This document shows, piece by piece, positions 1-5,753 of a DNA stretch of 12,082 bases. The stretch's first letter is position 1. The number at the start of each line of letters is the position of its first letter. The translations under genes and the position numbers were made by a program. This DNA is from JBGTKH01 sp041744735. GTDB lineage: Bacteria > Planctomycetota > Planctomycetia > Pirellulales > Pirellulaceae. The DNA is taken from positions 1 to 12,082 of the forward strand of contig JBGTKH010000131.1 in NCBI GenBank assembly GCA_041744735.1. Reading direction: 5' to 3'. The notes beneath the pieces were generated by a model. It was not told the origin of the DNA, searched no databases, and saw only the letters and a program-made list of their open reading frames with translations.

Positions 1-52
1 CCATCCGCTGCTGCCACTCGCGCACTTTCTGGGAATCGACAGAACGAGCCAT
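1..52 (-). CDS. N-terminal fragment of a leftward gene, possibly IS66-type accessory protein
   Basis: Reading leftward from an ATG at 52, the window holds 17 codons, MARSVDSQKVREWQQRM, before the sequence runs out. A strong ribosome site (GGAGG, 7 bases upstream) supports this start. Short basic openings of the type MARS-D---V--W--R are familiar from small helix-turn-helix accessory proteins of IS66-family insertion sequences, which precede the transposase. That assignment is inferred from very little sequence, and the conserved DNA-binding part lies outside the window. If correct, an insertion sequence borders the left edge. It could equally be an unrelated small protein. Confidence 0.45.
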   Translation of the reverse strand, partial: MARSVDSQKVREWQQRM

Positions 53-85
53 GAGGACCTCCAGTTGAACGGGGAAACCAAACCA

Positions 86-116
86 ACCAACCCCGTCAAC
101 TTACCAACCCCGTCAA
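86..116. repeat. Short direct repeat, 14 bp, two copies
   Basis: The sequence ACCAACCCCGTCAA occurs at 86-99 and again at 103-116, with a period of 17 bases. It lies just upstream of the leftward gene that starts at 52. Read on the minus strand, each copy begins with TTGACG, which resembles a -35 box, but no convincing -10 box follows. It may be a small duplication or part of an element end. No function can be assigned. Confidence 0.5.
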
Positions 117-140
117 GAATGGCTCTGATGCGCGCTCACA

Positions 141-371
141 GTGACCCTCCCGCCGGCTTTCGCCGGGGGCTTCTTTGGTCGCGTGGGCGCGCGTGCTAGG
201 TGTTACGAGTGACGCTCCCGCCGGCTTTCGCCGGGGGCTTCTTTGGCGCGTGTGCTAGGTGTTACGAGTGACGCTCCCGCCGGCTTTCGCCGGGGCTTCT
301 TTGGTCGCGTGTGCGCGCGTGCTAGGTGTTACGAGTGACCCTCCCGCCGGCTTTCGCCGGGGGCTTCTTTG
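141..371. repeat. Four-copy tandem array of terminator-like hairpin units
   Basis: Four near-identical units begin with GTGAC at 141, 209, 268 and 335, giving periods of 68, 59 and 67 bases. Each contains CCGGC-TTTC-GCCGG (hairpins at 153-166, 221-234, 280-293 and 347-360), followed by extra G residues and CTTCTTTGG. On the plus strand this looks like a GC-rich intrinsic terminator with a weak T tract; on the minus strand the loop reads GAAA, a GNRA-type tetraloop. Copies 2 to 4 are preceded by GTGCTAGGTGTTACGAGTGA. Length differences come from the GCGCGTG-rich linker, and copy 3 lacks one G after the stem. The array lies between two divergently oriented genes, so it ends neither of them as the window now stands. 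No gene is seen in 53-462. Confidence 0.85.
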
Positions 372-420
372 GGCGGCGTCGTGTTTTTCAGGACGGCAAG
401 ACGAGAGGTGTAAATTTCGC

Positions 421-426
421 TATACA
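421..426 (+). promoter_or_regulatory. Possible -10 box for the flavin oxidoreductase gene
   Basis: TATACA stands 37 bases before the oxidoreductase start codon, in a locally AT-rich stretch after the hairpin array. It matches a sigma-70 -10 box in four of six positions. No recognisable -35 box lies 16 to 18 bases upstream, so this is a weak call based only on position and base composition. Confidence 0.3.
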
Positions 427-462
427 TGAAGCAATTGATCACCCAATCACTCTCAATCCACG

Positions 463-1923
463 ATGTCGAAAGAATTCCCAAAAATCGCGCAGCTCAAGTC
501 GGTCGCGGTGTTTCGCCAGCGGCTGGAAGAACTTGGTCTGGATGTGCCGGTGGACGACAAGGTGCTGACGGCTGCGCAGGGTTCGCCGTTGGCTCAGCCG
601 ATTACGATCGGCTCGTTCACCGTCGGCAACCGCTGGTGCATTCATCCGATGGAGGGCTGGGACGCTAATCGCGACGGGTCGCCTTCGCCGTTGACGCTGC
701 GGCGTTGGCGCAACTTTGGGCTCAGCGGAGCGAAGTTGATCTGGGGAGGCGAGGCGGCGGCAGTGCAGCCCGATGGGCGGGCGAATCCGAATCAGACGCT
801 GGCGATTCCTGAAAACCGCGCCGGCTTGACCGTATTGCTCGATGAACTTCTCACCGCGCATCGCGAGAAGTTCGGCGGCACCGACGATCTGCTGGTCGGA
901 TTGCAATTGACACACTCCGGCCGCTTCTGCCGGCCGAATTCCAAGCAACTCGAACCGCGCATTGCCTACCATCATCCGCTGCTCGATGAAAAATTCGGCA
1001 TCGATCCTGGTGACGAATCGGTTGTTTGGACCGACGAGGATTTGTTTCGCCTGATTGACAAATATGTCACGGCGGCCGGGTTGGCAAGAGACGCCGGTTT
1101 TCAATTTGTCGATGTCAAGGCGTGCCACGGGTATTTGCTGCACGAGTTCCTTAGCGCTCGCACGCGCAACGGGCAGTTCGGCGGCGACTTTGCCGGTCGC
1201 ACACGGCTGCTGACGACAATCATCAGCCGCATCCGCGCCGAATTTCCCGATCTGATGATCGTCGTGCGGCTGAGCGTCTTCGACACGTTGCCTTACAAGA
1301 CCAGCCGCGACGTGGGGCAGCCGATGGACTACGAGCGGCTGTTGCCCTATCACTTCGGCTTTGGTGTGAACGCATCGAATCCGCTGGAGTTCGATTTGAC
1401 TGAACCGATTCAACTGATCAAGCTGCTGCGCGACATCGGCGTGGCGTCGGTGAACATCTCGTGCGGCAGCCCTTACTACAACCCGCACATTCAGCGGCCG
1501 GCAATCTTTCCGCCCAGCGACGGCTACCAGCCGCCCGAAGATCCGCTGGTGGGCGTGGCCCGGCAGATCGACGCGGCCCGCCAATGCAAACAGGCCGTGC
1601 CCGATCTGCCGATGGTCGGCACCGGCTATTCGTATTTGCAAGATTATCTGCCACACGTGGCGCAGGCAGTTGTTGGCCGCGGCTGGATCGATATTGTGGG
1701 CGTGGGCCGCATGGTGCTGGCGTATCCCGAACTGCCGGCCGATTTGATGGACACGGGGCAACTGGAACGCAAGCGCGTCTGCCGCACATTCAGCGACTGC
1801 ACCACCGCTCCGCGCAACGGGCTCGTGTCCGGCTGTTTTCCGCTGGACCCGTATTACAAGTCATTACCCGAAGCCGCCGAAATGAAGGCCATCAAGCAAG
1901 GCATTAAGGCGTCGCCGGCTTGA
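463..1923 (+). CDS. NADH:flavin oxidoreductase, Old Yellow Enzyme family
   Basis: A 486-residue cytoplasmic TIM-barrel flavoenzyme, expected to bind FMN and reduce an activated alkene or related substrate with NAD(P)H. The true substrate is unknown. Family marks are visible: HPMEG (61-65) where OYE proteins have the strand-1 FMN loop, GGEAAAVQPDGR (95-106), QLTHSGR (148-154), KACHGYLLHEFLS (219-231), R269, VGTGYSY (385-391) and the phosphate-binding VGVGRM (412-417). Two points are unusual. The usual first catalytic His of H-x-x-H/N is Lys219, leaving only His222. The C-terminus has C440, C446 and C458 (CRTFSDC...SGC) in place of a standard CxxCxxxC iron-sulfur motif. It is longer than classical OYEs (about 340-400 residues), with some 45 extra N-terminal residues. 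No clear Shine-Dalgarno precedes the ATG. Its last 20 bases overlap the end of the convergent hydrolase gene. Confidence 0.9.
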   Translation: MSKEFPKIAQLKSVAVFRQRLEELGLDVPVDDKVLTAAQGSPLAQPITIGSFTVGNRWCIHPMEGWDANRDGSPSPLTLRRWRNFGLSGAKLIWGGEAAAVQPDGRANPNQTLAIPENRAGLTVLLDELLTAHREKFGGTDDLLVGLQLTHSGRFCRPNSKQLEPRIAYHHPLLDEKFGIDPGDESVVWTDEDLFRLIDKYVTAAGLARDAGFQFVDVKACHGYLLHEFLSARTRNGQFGGDFAGRTRLLTTIISRIRAEFPDLMIVVRLSVFDTLPYKTSRDVGQPMDYERLLPYHFGFGVNASNPLEFDLTEPIQLIKLLRDIGVASVNISCGSPYYNPHIQRPAIFPPSDGYQPPEDPLVGVARQIDAARQCKQAVPDLPMVGTGYSYLQDYLPHVAQAVVGRGWIDIVGVGRMVLAYPELPADLMDTGQLERKRVCRTFSDCTTAPRNGLVSGCFPLDPYYKSLPEAAEMKAIKQGIKASPA

Positions 1924-2812
1924 GGTGTTTCTCGAAAAAGTCGAATGTTGCCTGAATCGCTTGGGCGCCGGCTTCACCTTGAAAACCGTGGCCTTGACCT
2001 TCCAGCAGTAACAGCGTGTGCGATACGCCTTCCGCTTTCATCTTTTCGTCCAGCAGTTTCGCTTGCTCGGGCGGCACCAGGCGGTCTGCGGTGCCGTGGA
2101 TTGTCAGCACCGGCCCGTCGTCCGCTGAAATGTAGGTGACAGGACTGGCCGCGCGGTACAGGTCGGGGATATCTTGCGGCCCGCCGCCGAGAAAGGACGC
2201 CACGATCGGCGCAGCGCCTTCACTGGTGCGATGCAACTCGACCATGTCAGTCGGGCCGAAGTAATTGACCACGGCCTGCACTTTGCTGGATCGATCCGGG
2301 TAGCCTCCATCTCCTTCGAGTTTCGACGAGCCGTCGGTCAGGCCGAGCATCAACGACAAATGCCCGCCTGCCGAACCGCCCGTCGCACCGATTCGCTGCG
2401 GGTCGACGTTGTACTTTTCCGCGTTGGCCCGCAGCCAGCGAACCGCGCATTTAACGTCGTTCACCTGAGCAGGAAACGGATTGGTAACCTTGCCGTCTTT
2501 GTCCGGTTCGGTCAGCCGATAGGTGACGGTGACGGCGACAAAGCCTCGTTTGGCCGCCTCGACGATGGCCCCGCTGTAAGTTGTGCGTGCCCCGCCGCGC
2601 CAGCCGCCGCCGTGCACAAACACCAGCGCGGGGAACGGCCCGTCGCCTTCCGGCCGCGCCAGATCAAGCTGCAACGCGCGATCGCCGGCCTTTCCGTACG
2701 TGATGTCCTTTTCTTCGATGACTTCGCCACACACGGCGCGGGAACCGAACACGGCGGCGATGAGAAGTGCGAATGCGAATCGGGCAATAAGTCGTCTTTG
2801 GGAGTGATACAT
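1904..2812 (-). CDS. Secreted alpha/beta hydrolase (esterase/lipase-like)
   Basis: A 302-residue serine hydrolase of the esterase/acetyl-hydrolase type, likely exported and acting on ester or acyl substrates. Residues 1-29 form a signal peptide: basic start, hydrophobic FAFALLIAAVFG, then a small-residue cleavage zone. The catalytic apparatus is complete: oxyanion-hole HGGGW (67-71), nucleophile elbow GGSAGGH (145-151, Ser147), acid Asp243 in GTADRLVPP, and His275 in GQGHGF. The length matches the family. I chose ATG at 2812, which has AAGGA 8 bases upstream. A GTG directly before it (2815) is also possible and would add one residue. A good promoter lies 42-71 bases upstream. The 3' end overlaps the flavin oxidoreductase gene by 20 bases on the opposite strand, so no separate terminator fits between them. 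Substrate unknown. Confidence 0.9.
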   Translation of the reverse strand: MYHSQRRLIARFAFALLIAAVFGSRAVCGEVIEEKDITYGKAGDRALQLDLARPEGDGPFPALVFVHGGGWRGGARTTYSGAIVEAAKRGFVAVTVTYRLTEPDKDGKVTNPFPAQVNDVKCAVRWLRANAEKYNVDPQRIGATGGSAGGHLSLMLGLTDGSSKLEGDGGYPDRSSKVQAVVNYFGPTDMVELHRTSEGAAPIVASFLGGGPQDIPDLYRAASPVTYISADDGPVLTIHGTADRLVPPEQAKLLDEKMKAEGVSHTLLLLEGQGHGFQGEAGAQAIQATFDFFEKHLKPATP

Positions 2813-2853
2813 CACGGTGATCCTTTGTAGAAAAACTTTGTTGAGAAAGTCCC

Positions 2854-2883
2854 TTTATAGCACGGCGGTCAGAACCTCGTCAA
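2854..2883 (-). promoter_or_regulatory. Sigma-70-like promoter of the alpha/beta hydrolase gene
   Basis: On the minus strand, TTGACG (2883-2878) and TATAAA (2859-2854) are separated by 18 bases. Each box matches the consensus in five of six positions. Transcription would start near 2847, giving a leader of about 35 bases before the hydrolase ATG. Confidence 0.6.
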
Positions 2884-2916
2884 AAGACGAACTAAAATTG
2901 CGATTGCCTGCGGCAC

Positions 2917-2946
2917 TTGATCCGGTCCGCGGGGTTATCGTATGTT
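2917..2946 (+). promoter_or_regulatory. Weak candidate promoter of the dioxygenase gene
   Basis: TTGATC (2917-2922) and TATGTT (2941-2946) are 18 bases apart on the plus strand, about 70 bases before the dioxygenase start. Each box matches the consensus in four of six positions. It is placed sensibly in the divergent region next to the stronger leftward promoter, but the match is modest. Confidence 0.3.
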
Positions 2947-3015
2947 GAAACTGTTCGCACACGGCGGCGAATTCGCACATCTACCCGTTGCCAAACTTAA
3001 GAAAGGGGTACCGCA

Positions 3016-3765
3016 ATGCCCAACATTTTCTCTCCACGTCGGAGGCTTTTTCTGCAACAGTCGGCGTTCGCGGCTGCGATGTTCGCAACGCCGGGACTGT
3101 TCGCCGAACAGCTTTCCATCACGGCGAGCATGACGGAAGGTCCGTTCTATCCCGACCGCTTGCCCTTGGATACGGATAATGACTTGATCATTATTAACGA
3201 TGCGACGACGCCCGCGGTGGGCGAGATCACGCACCTCACCGGGCGGCTGCTGAGCCCGACCGGTCAGCCGATTCGGAATGCCTTCATCGAGATTTGGCAA
3301 GTCGATAACAACGGCGCGTATTTGCATTCCCGCACCGGCAACAGCGAACGGCGAGACAGCCATTTTCAGGGCTATGGCCGCTTTCTGACGGACGGTAAAG
3401 GGCAGTACTACTTCCGCACCATCAAACCGGTTCCCTATCCAGGCCGCACGCCTCACATTCATTTCGGTGTGAGCCGAAATGGACGCCGGATCTTGACCAC
3501 TCAACTCTTCGTCAAAGGGGAACCTCAAAACGAACGCGACGGAATTCTCCGCAGCATCCGTGACCCGAAGCTGCTCGAGACGGTGATGGCGGAGTTCAAG
3601 CCGATCGCCGATTCGAAGATTGGCGAACTGGCGGCCAACTTTGACATCGTTCTGGGAACAACGGCCGAAGAGGACGAGCAAGGCAAGATCAAGGGCGGTA
3701 TCGGCCGATCGGATCGAGATAGCGGCTTCGGCGGCGGCTTTGGGCCACCGCGCGCTCGACCCTAA
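3016..3765 (+). CDS. Tat-exported intradiol ring-cleavage dioxygenase-like protein
   Basis: A 249-residue member of the protocatechuate 3,4-dioxygenase / catechol 1,2-dioxygenase superfamily, which uses non-haem Fe(III) to split catechol rings between the two hydroxyls. All four expected iron ligands can be placed: Tyr102 (NGAYLHS), Tyr141 (PVPYPGR), and His147 and His149 (PHIHF). The typical GRFLTDGKGQYYFRTIKP strand precedes the second Tyr. The N-terminus carries a twin-arginine signal, RRLFLQQ (9-15) followed by a hydrophobic stretch ending near PGLFA (26-30), so export in folded form is likely. Ribosome site AAAGGGG lies 7 bases before the ATG. The C-terminus is a Gly/Arg-rich tail (238-249) without known role. 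No other aromatic-degradation genes are nearby, so a classical beta-ketoadipate role is doubtful; the substrate may be an extracellular polyphenol or lignin-derived compound (inference). Its stop codon sits inside a 9-bp direct repeat flanking a MITE-like element. Confidence 0.9.
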   Translation: MPNIFSPRRRLFLQQSAFAAAMFATPGLFAEQLSITASMTEGPFYPDRLPLDTDNDLIIINDATTPAVGEITHLTGRLLSPTGQPIRNAFIEIWQVDNNGAYLHSRTGNSERRDSHFQGYGRFLTDGKGQYYFRTIKPVPYPGRTPHIHFGVSRNGRRILTTQLFVKGEPQNERDGILRSIRDPKLLETVMAEFKPIADSKIGELAANFDIVLGTTAEEDEQGKIKGGIGRSDRDSGFGGGFGPPRARP

Positions 3766-3766
3766 G

Positions 3767-3896
3767 GAACCGTAAAAAAATAACTTGATGAATTGGAAAA
3801 GTAGCGGCAGGGCGCAAGCCCTCCGGTTTGCGCTACCGGACGGCTTGCACCGGACGGCTTGCGCCGTTCCGCTAATTCGACAAGTTATTTTTTGCG
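3767..3896. mobile_element. MITE-like inverted repeat with 9-bp flanking direct repeat
   Basis: A roughly 130-bp non-coding element with imperfect inverted ends. The left end reads CGTAAAAAAATAACTTG (3771-3787) and the right end reads CAAGTTATTTTTTGCG (3881-3896), its reverse complement apart from one A and one substitution. Further in, GGCGCAAGCC (3811-3820) pairs with GGCTTGCGCC (3856-3865), so almost the whole element can fold. It also contains an exact 14-bp tandem duplication (3835-3848, 3849-3862). GACCCTAAG occurs directly on both sides (3758-3766 and 3897-3905) and looks like a target-site duplication that includes the dioxygenase stop codon. The left end has about four extra bases, so exact borders are uncertain. 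It may now act as the dioxygenase terminator. Confidence 0.7.
3835..3862. repeat. Exact 14-bp tandem duplication inside the MITE-like element
   Basis: ACCGGACGGCTTGC occurs twice head to tail (3835-3848 and 3849-3862). The second copy continues into the right inner arm of the hairpin. The duplication makes the right half of the element longer and suggests replication slippage after or during its spread. Confidence 0.8.
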
Positions 3897-3959
3897 GACC
3901 CTAAGCAGTCGCTTCGCGTGCCGCGCACTGGTAGGCAAATGTCAACACGCACGCGCACG

Positions 3960-3992
3960 AAAAAACCGCCTGAGGTCAAACCTCAGGCGGTT
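3960..3992 (-). terminator. Intrinsic terminator of the EF-hand gene
   Basis: A perfect 13-bp stem, AACCGCCTGAGGT (3964-3976) and its complement (3980-3992), encloses a 3-base loop. On the minus strand it runs into six T residues (3965-3960, partly within the stem). It lies 66 bases past the stop of the leftward EF-hand gene. The plus-strand side has no T tract, so it works in one direction only. Confidence 0.85.
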
Positions 3993-4057
3993 GCGTGAAT
4001 CATCACCGGCTAATATGAAACCACGGCGTCGCGATTTCCTCAGCCGCTGGTTCGACA

Positions 4058-4345
4058 CTATTTGTCCTTCTTCTTCTTCGGCGGGGCCTTGAACTCATCA
4101 AGGGTCAGGCTGCCGTCTTTGTCCGCGTCGCGAGCCGCGAATTGCTTCTCGGCGGAGGCTTTCTTGTCGCCTTCGCGCTTGCCGATGAACTCTTCGAGGC
4201 TCAGCTTGCCGTCGCTGTTCGCGTCCATCTTCTTGAACTGCTCTTCAGGTGCTTTCTTTTCCTTCGGCTTATCGGGAGCTGCCATCAGGCTGCTCGCGCC
4301 GAAAGCGACCACCAATGCGAACACTGCGCAAATCAACTTCTTCAT
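4058..4345 (-). CDS. Small exported EF-hand calcium-binding protein
   Basis: A 95-residue protein with a signal peptide (1-23: MKKL start, hydrophobic core, small residues SSLMAA before the cut) and two canonical EF-hand loops. Loop 1, DANSDGKLSLEE (41-52), and loop 2, DADKDGSLTLDE (73-84), both have acidic or polar ligands at positions 1, 3 and 5, Gly at 6, a hydrophobic residue at 8 and Glu at 12. It should bind two calcium ions outside the cytoplasm. Lysine-rich stretches flank the pair (26-31 and 90-95). I chose the ATG at 4345 because AGGG lies 8 bases upstream and the signal peptide starts there; a longer reading frame to 4408 adds 21 residues that do not look like coding sequence. A strong terminator follows the gene. 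Small paired EF-hand proteins of this kind are common in planctomycetes; their partner is unknown. Confidence 0.88.
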   Translation of the reverse strand: MKKLICAVFALVVAFGASSLMAAPDKPKEKKAPEEQFKKMDANSDGKLSLEEFIGKREGDKKASAEKQFAARDADKDGSLTLDEFKAPPKKKKDK

Positions 4346-4397
4346 ACTCGTACCCTGTGTAAGTGAAACCACTACTAGACCCTTGCTCGGACACCCT

Positions 4398-4426
4398 ATC
4401 CGCGCCAAATTGTCTAAGCAACCTAC
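4398..4426 (-). promoter_or_regulatory. Weak candidate promoter of the EF-hand gene
   Basis: On the minus strand, TTGCTT and TAGGGT are separated by 17 bases, roughly 55-80 bases upstream of the EF-hand start. Each matches its sigma-70 consensus only in part (TTG and T; TA and T). The position is right but the match is poor. The 135-base gap also holds two copies of TCTAGTAG in the leader. Confidence 0.25.
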
Positions 4427-4480
4427 TAGATGCTCGATCCGAGCCTTTTATTTGGCAGCCTAGAGAAAATTTCCGGCCAG

Positions 4481-5371
4481 CTAGAAAGGTGCTTCGTCGG
4501 CCGACGGGGCGAGGGCAAGCTCCTTGAGGGCATCGAGGCTGGCCAGTACGTCGTCGCGCGAAATCTGCTGCCAAGCGTCGCTCTTGTGCCGCAGAATGGC
4601 CAGTTTAAAGGCCTCGAACGCTTCAGCCAAATCGTCCGGCAACTCGGCCAGATTCTCGAACGGCCGGACAAACTTGATCGTTTTTTCGGCGTCCCCGTCT
4701 GCAAAGATCGATGCGCCGTGTTCCTCGTCGGCCGTACGGCTTGACTTACCGCTCTTCTTTTCAGCAGGCGGTTCGTCGCCAAAGTCAGGCCCTTCGGGCG
4801 CCGGACCTGCCCGCGATTCGTCGTCGTCTCGGTCGGAACTCTTGGCCAGCGGCCGCTGGTTCACAGCCGGCTCGAAGTCCTCGTCCAATTCGCCGGTCAC
4901 AACATCGTCGTCGCTCGGGCCGTGCTCGCCGGTCCCGCCGAGCGTTTCCCAGCGCTGACGGCGCATCTGTGAAACCGACCAGCCGCTCTGCACAGCTCCC
5001 TCCAGCCACATTTCCGCGTCGTCCCATTCCAGGGCCGCCTGAAAGTGACTCCAGTAAAGTCCCTTGTACCCTTCGTAGACTTGCCCGAAGCGCTGGTACA
5101 CGCGCCGCAATCGGCCCACGTGTTGGCCCGTCACGCCGCCGACCAATCGCGCCCACGCTTCGTCCGAACATTCAGCGGCCGACACGTCGGCGGCGACCAA
5201 CGCCTCGCGCCATTGGTAAATGATGCGTCCCTTTTCCCAGTTGGTCGTACTGACAAGCCGGTTCCAGCGCCCGATATACGGCAGCGAAGTTTCATCGACT
5301 TCGCCTTCCAGCAGTTGCGTGTCAGCGGAGGGCTGATCCTCTTCAGGCCGAGTCGTCCGATTCGTTTTCAT
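4481..5371 (-). CDS. Acidic hypothetical protein with a YhcG/DUF1016 N-terminal-like domain
   Basis: A 296-residue protein with no signal peptide or membrane segment, so likely cytoplasmic. Residues 38-146 look like a folded helical domain: NWEKGRIIYQWREAL (44-58), GQHVGRLRRVYQRFG (82-96), LYWSHFQAALEWDDAE (105-120) and GWSVSQMRRQRWE (130-142). The order and spacing recall the N-terminal domain of DUF1016/YhcG proteins (a WE-x-GR helix, an R-x-x-Y-x-x-F helix, LSW-H-x-x-LL with DP/DD, then GWSVRELERQ). The PDDEXK nuclease domain that normally follows is absent. Instead there is a highly acidic, probably disordered linker (about 150-230) and a short predicted helical tail (232-290). A role as a DNA-associated or regulatory protein is inference. 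ATG at 5371 has GGAAAGGA about 10 bases upstream. It appears to be a single-gene unit; the next leftward gene lies 135 bases on. Confidence 0.75.
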   Translation of the reverse strand: MKTNRTTRPEEDQPSADTQLLEGEVDETSLPYIGRWNRLVSTTNWEKGRIIYQWREALVAADVSAAECSDEAWARLVGGVTGQHVGRLRRVYQRFGQVYEGYKGLYWSHFQAALEWDDAEMWLEGAVQSGWSVSQMRRQRWETLGGTGEHGPSDDDVVTGELDEDFEPAVNQRPLAKSSDRDDDESRAGPAPEGPDFGDEPPAEKKSGKSSRTADEEHGASIFADGDAEKTIKFVRPFENLAELPDDLAEAFEAFKLAILRHKSDAWQQISRDDVLASLDALKELALAPSADEAPF

Positions 5372-5400
5372 GCAGCGGCATTCCTTTCCACATTCTGGTA

Positions 5401-5421
5401 GGCCGGATTGCCAATCCGGCC
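5401..5421. repeat. Perfect GC-rich palindrome
   Basis: GGCCGGATTG (5401-5410) and its exact complement (5412-5421) surround a single C. It could be an operator-like dyad or a REP-type palindrome. It lies 30 bases upstream of the leftward acidic protein gene, so in that gene's transcript it would sit in the 5' leader or promoter. Confidence 0.7.
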
Positions 5422-5428
5422 GTCATTT

Positions 5429-5492
5429 CGTTTAACCGCGACCCAATGGGGAGCGCGACGCCGACGCGCTCCCGCTGGGTCGCGGCTAAACG
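5429..5492. repeat. REP-like long inverted repeat (64 bp)
   Basis: CGTTTAACCGCGACCCA (5429-5445) pairs with TGGGTCGCGGCTAAACG (5476-5492) with one mismatch. Inside it, GGGAGCGCG (5449-5457) pairs with CGCGCTCCC (5465-5473). The whole unit can form one long hairpin with a small loop. It has no coding potential. Its make-up (TTTAGCCGCGACCC plus GGGAGCGCG) resembles repeated intergenic palindromes I associate with planctomycete genomes; a genome-wide count is needed to confirm that. Confidence 0.75.
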
Positions 5493-5753
5493 AGTGCGGC
5501 GTCAGGGCACACAAGCTACCATTCTGCGCGCGGACGGAAAGGTCTCTTCGCGATTTGCGCGAAACTGCCGGTTGGCATGCAATTCAGCGCTGTCCGCGCG
5601 CGATGGCGGTGTGGGGAAAAGTTGTCGATGCCAAGAAAGTCCATCGAGAAAGGCGGACGTGGGGCACCGCGGTGGCTTGCCAGGGCTTATATTTTGGAAC
5701 GCCCCGCGCGTCGCGGCAGCTTGCGTTCGTTGTGCCTGCCAGGATTGTTTGTC

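Larger units (their letters stand above)
5372..5753. other. 382-base divergent gap with palindromes and no gene
   Basis: The left third (5400-5492) is occupied by two palindromic repeats, listed separately. From 5493 to 5753 I see no convincing gene: open frames here give Arg- and Cys-rich, low-quality protein with no ribosome site. A TATATT (5688-5693) lies 60 bases before the zinc-ribbon gene and might be its -10 box, but no -35 box accompanies it. Promoters of both flanking genes should lie somewhere in this gap. Confidence 0.6.

Noticed and set aside
141..371. CRISPR array
   Set aside because: The units are almost wholly identical, with no unique spacers of constant length, and no cas genes are near.
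439..1761. Long leftward open frame of 440 codons opposite the flavin oxidoreductase
   Set aside because: It is the antisense of a clear OYE gene; its translation is His/Arg/Gln-rich with no motif and no ribosome site. High GC content readily gives such frames.
2174..2830. Rightward open frame of 218 codons opposite the alpha/beta hydrolase
   Set aside because: Antisense of a gene with a complete catalytic triad and signal peptide; no ribosome site or motif.
4346..4408. Longer start for the EF-hand protein
   Set aside because: The 21 extra residues precede a perfect signal peptide start, and the ribosome site belongs to the ATG at 4345.
5577..5753. Longer N-terminus for the zinc-ribbon protein
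   Set aside because: The added 59 residues are Arg-rich and of poor protein quality, while ATG 5754 has a ribosome site and directly precedes the Zn ribbon.
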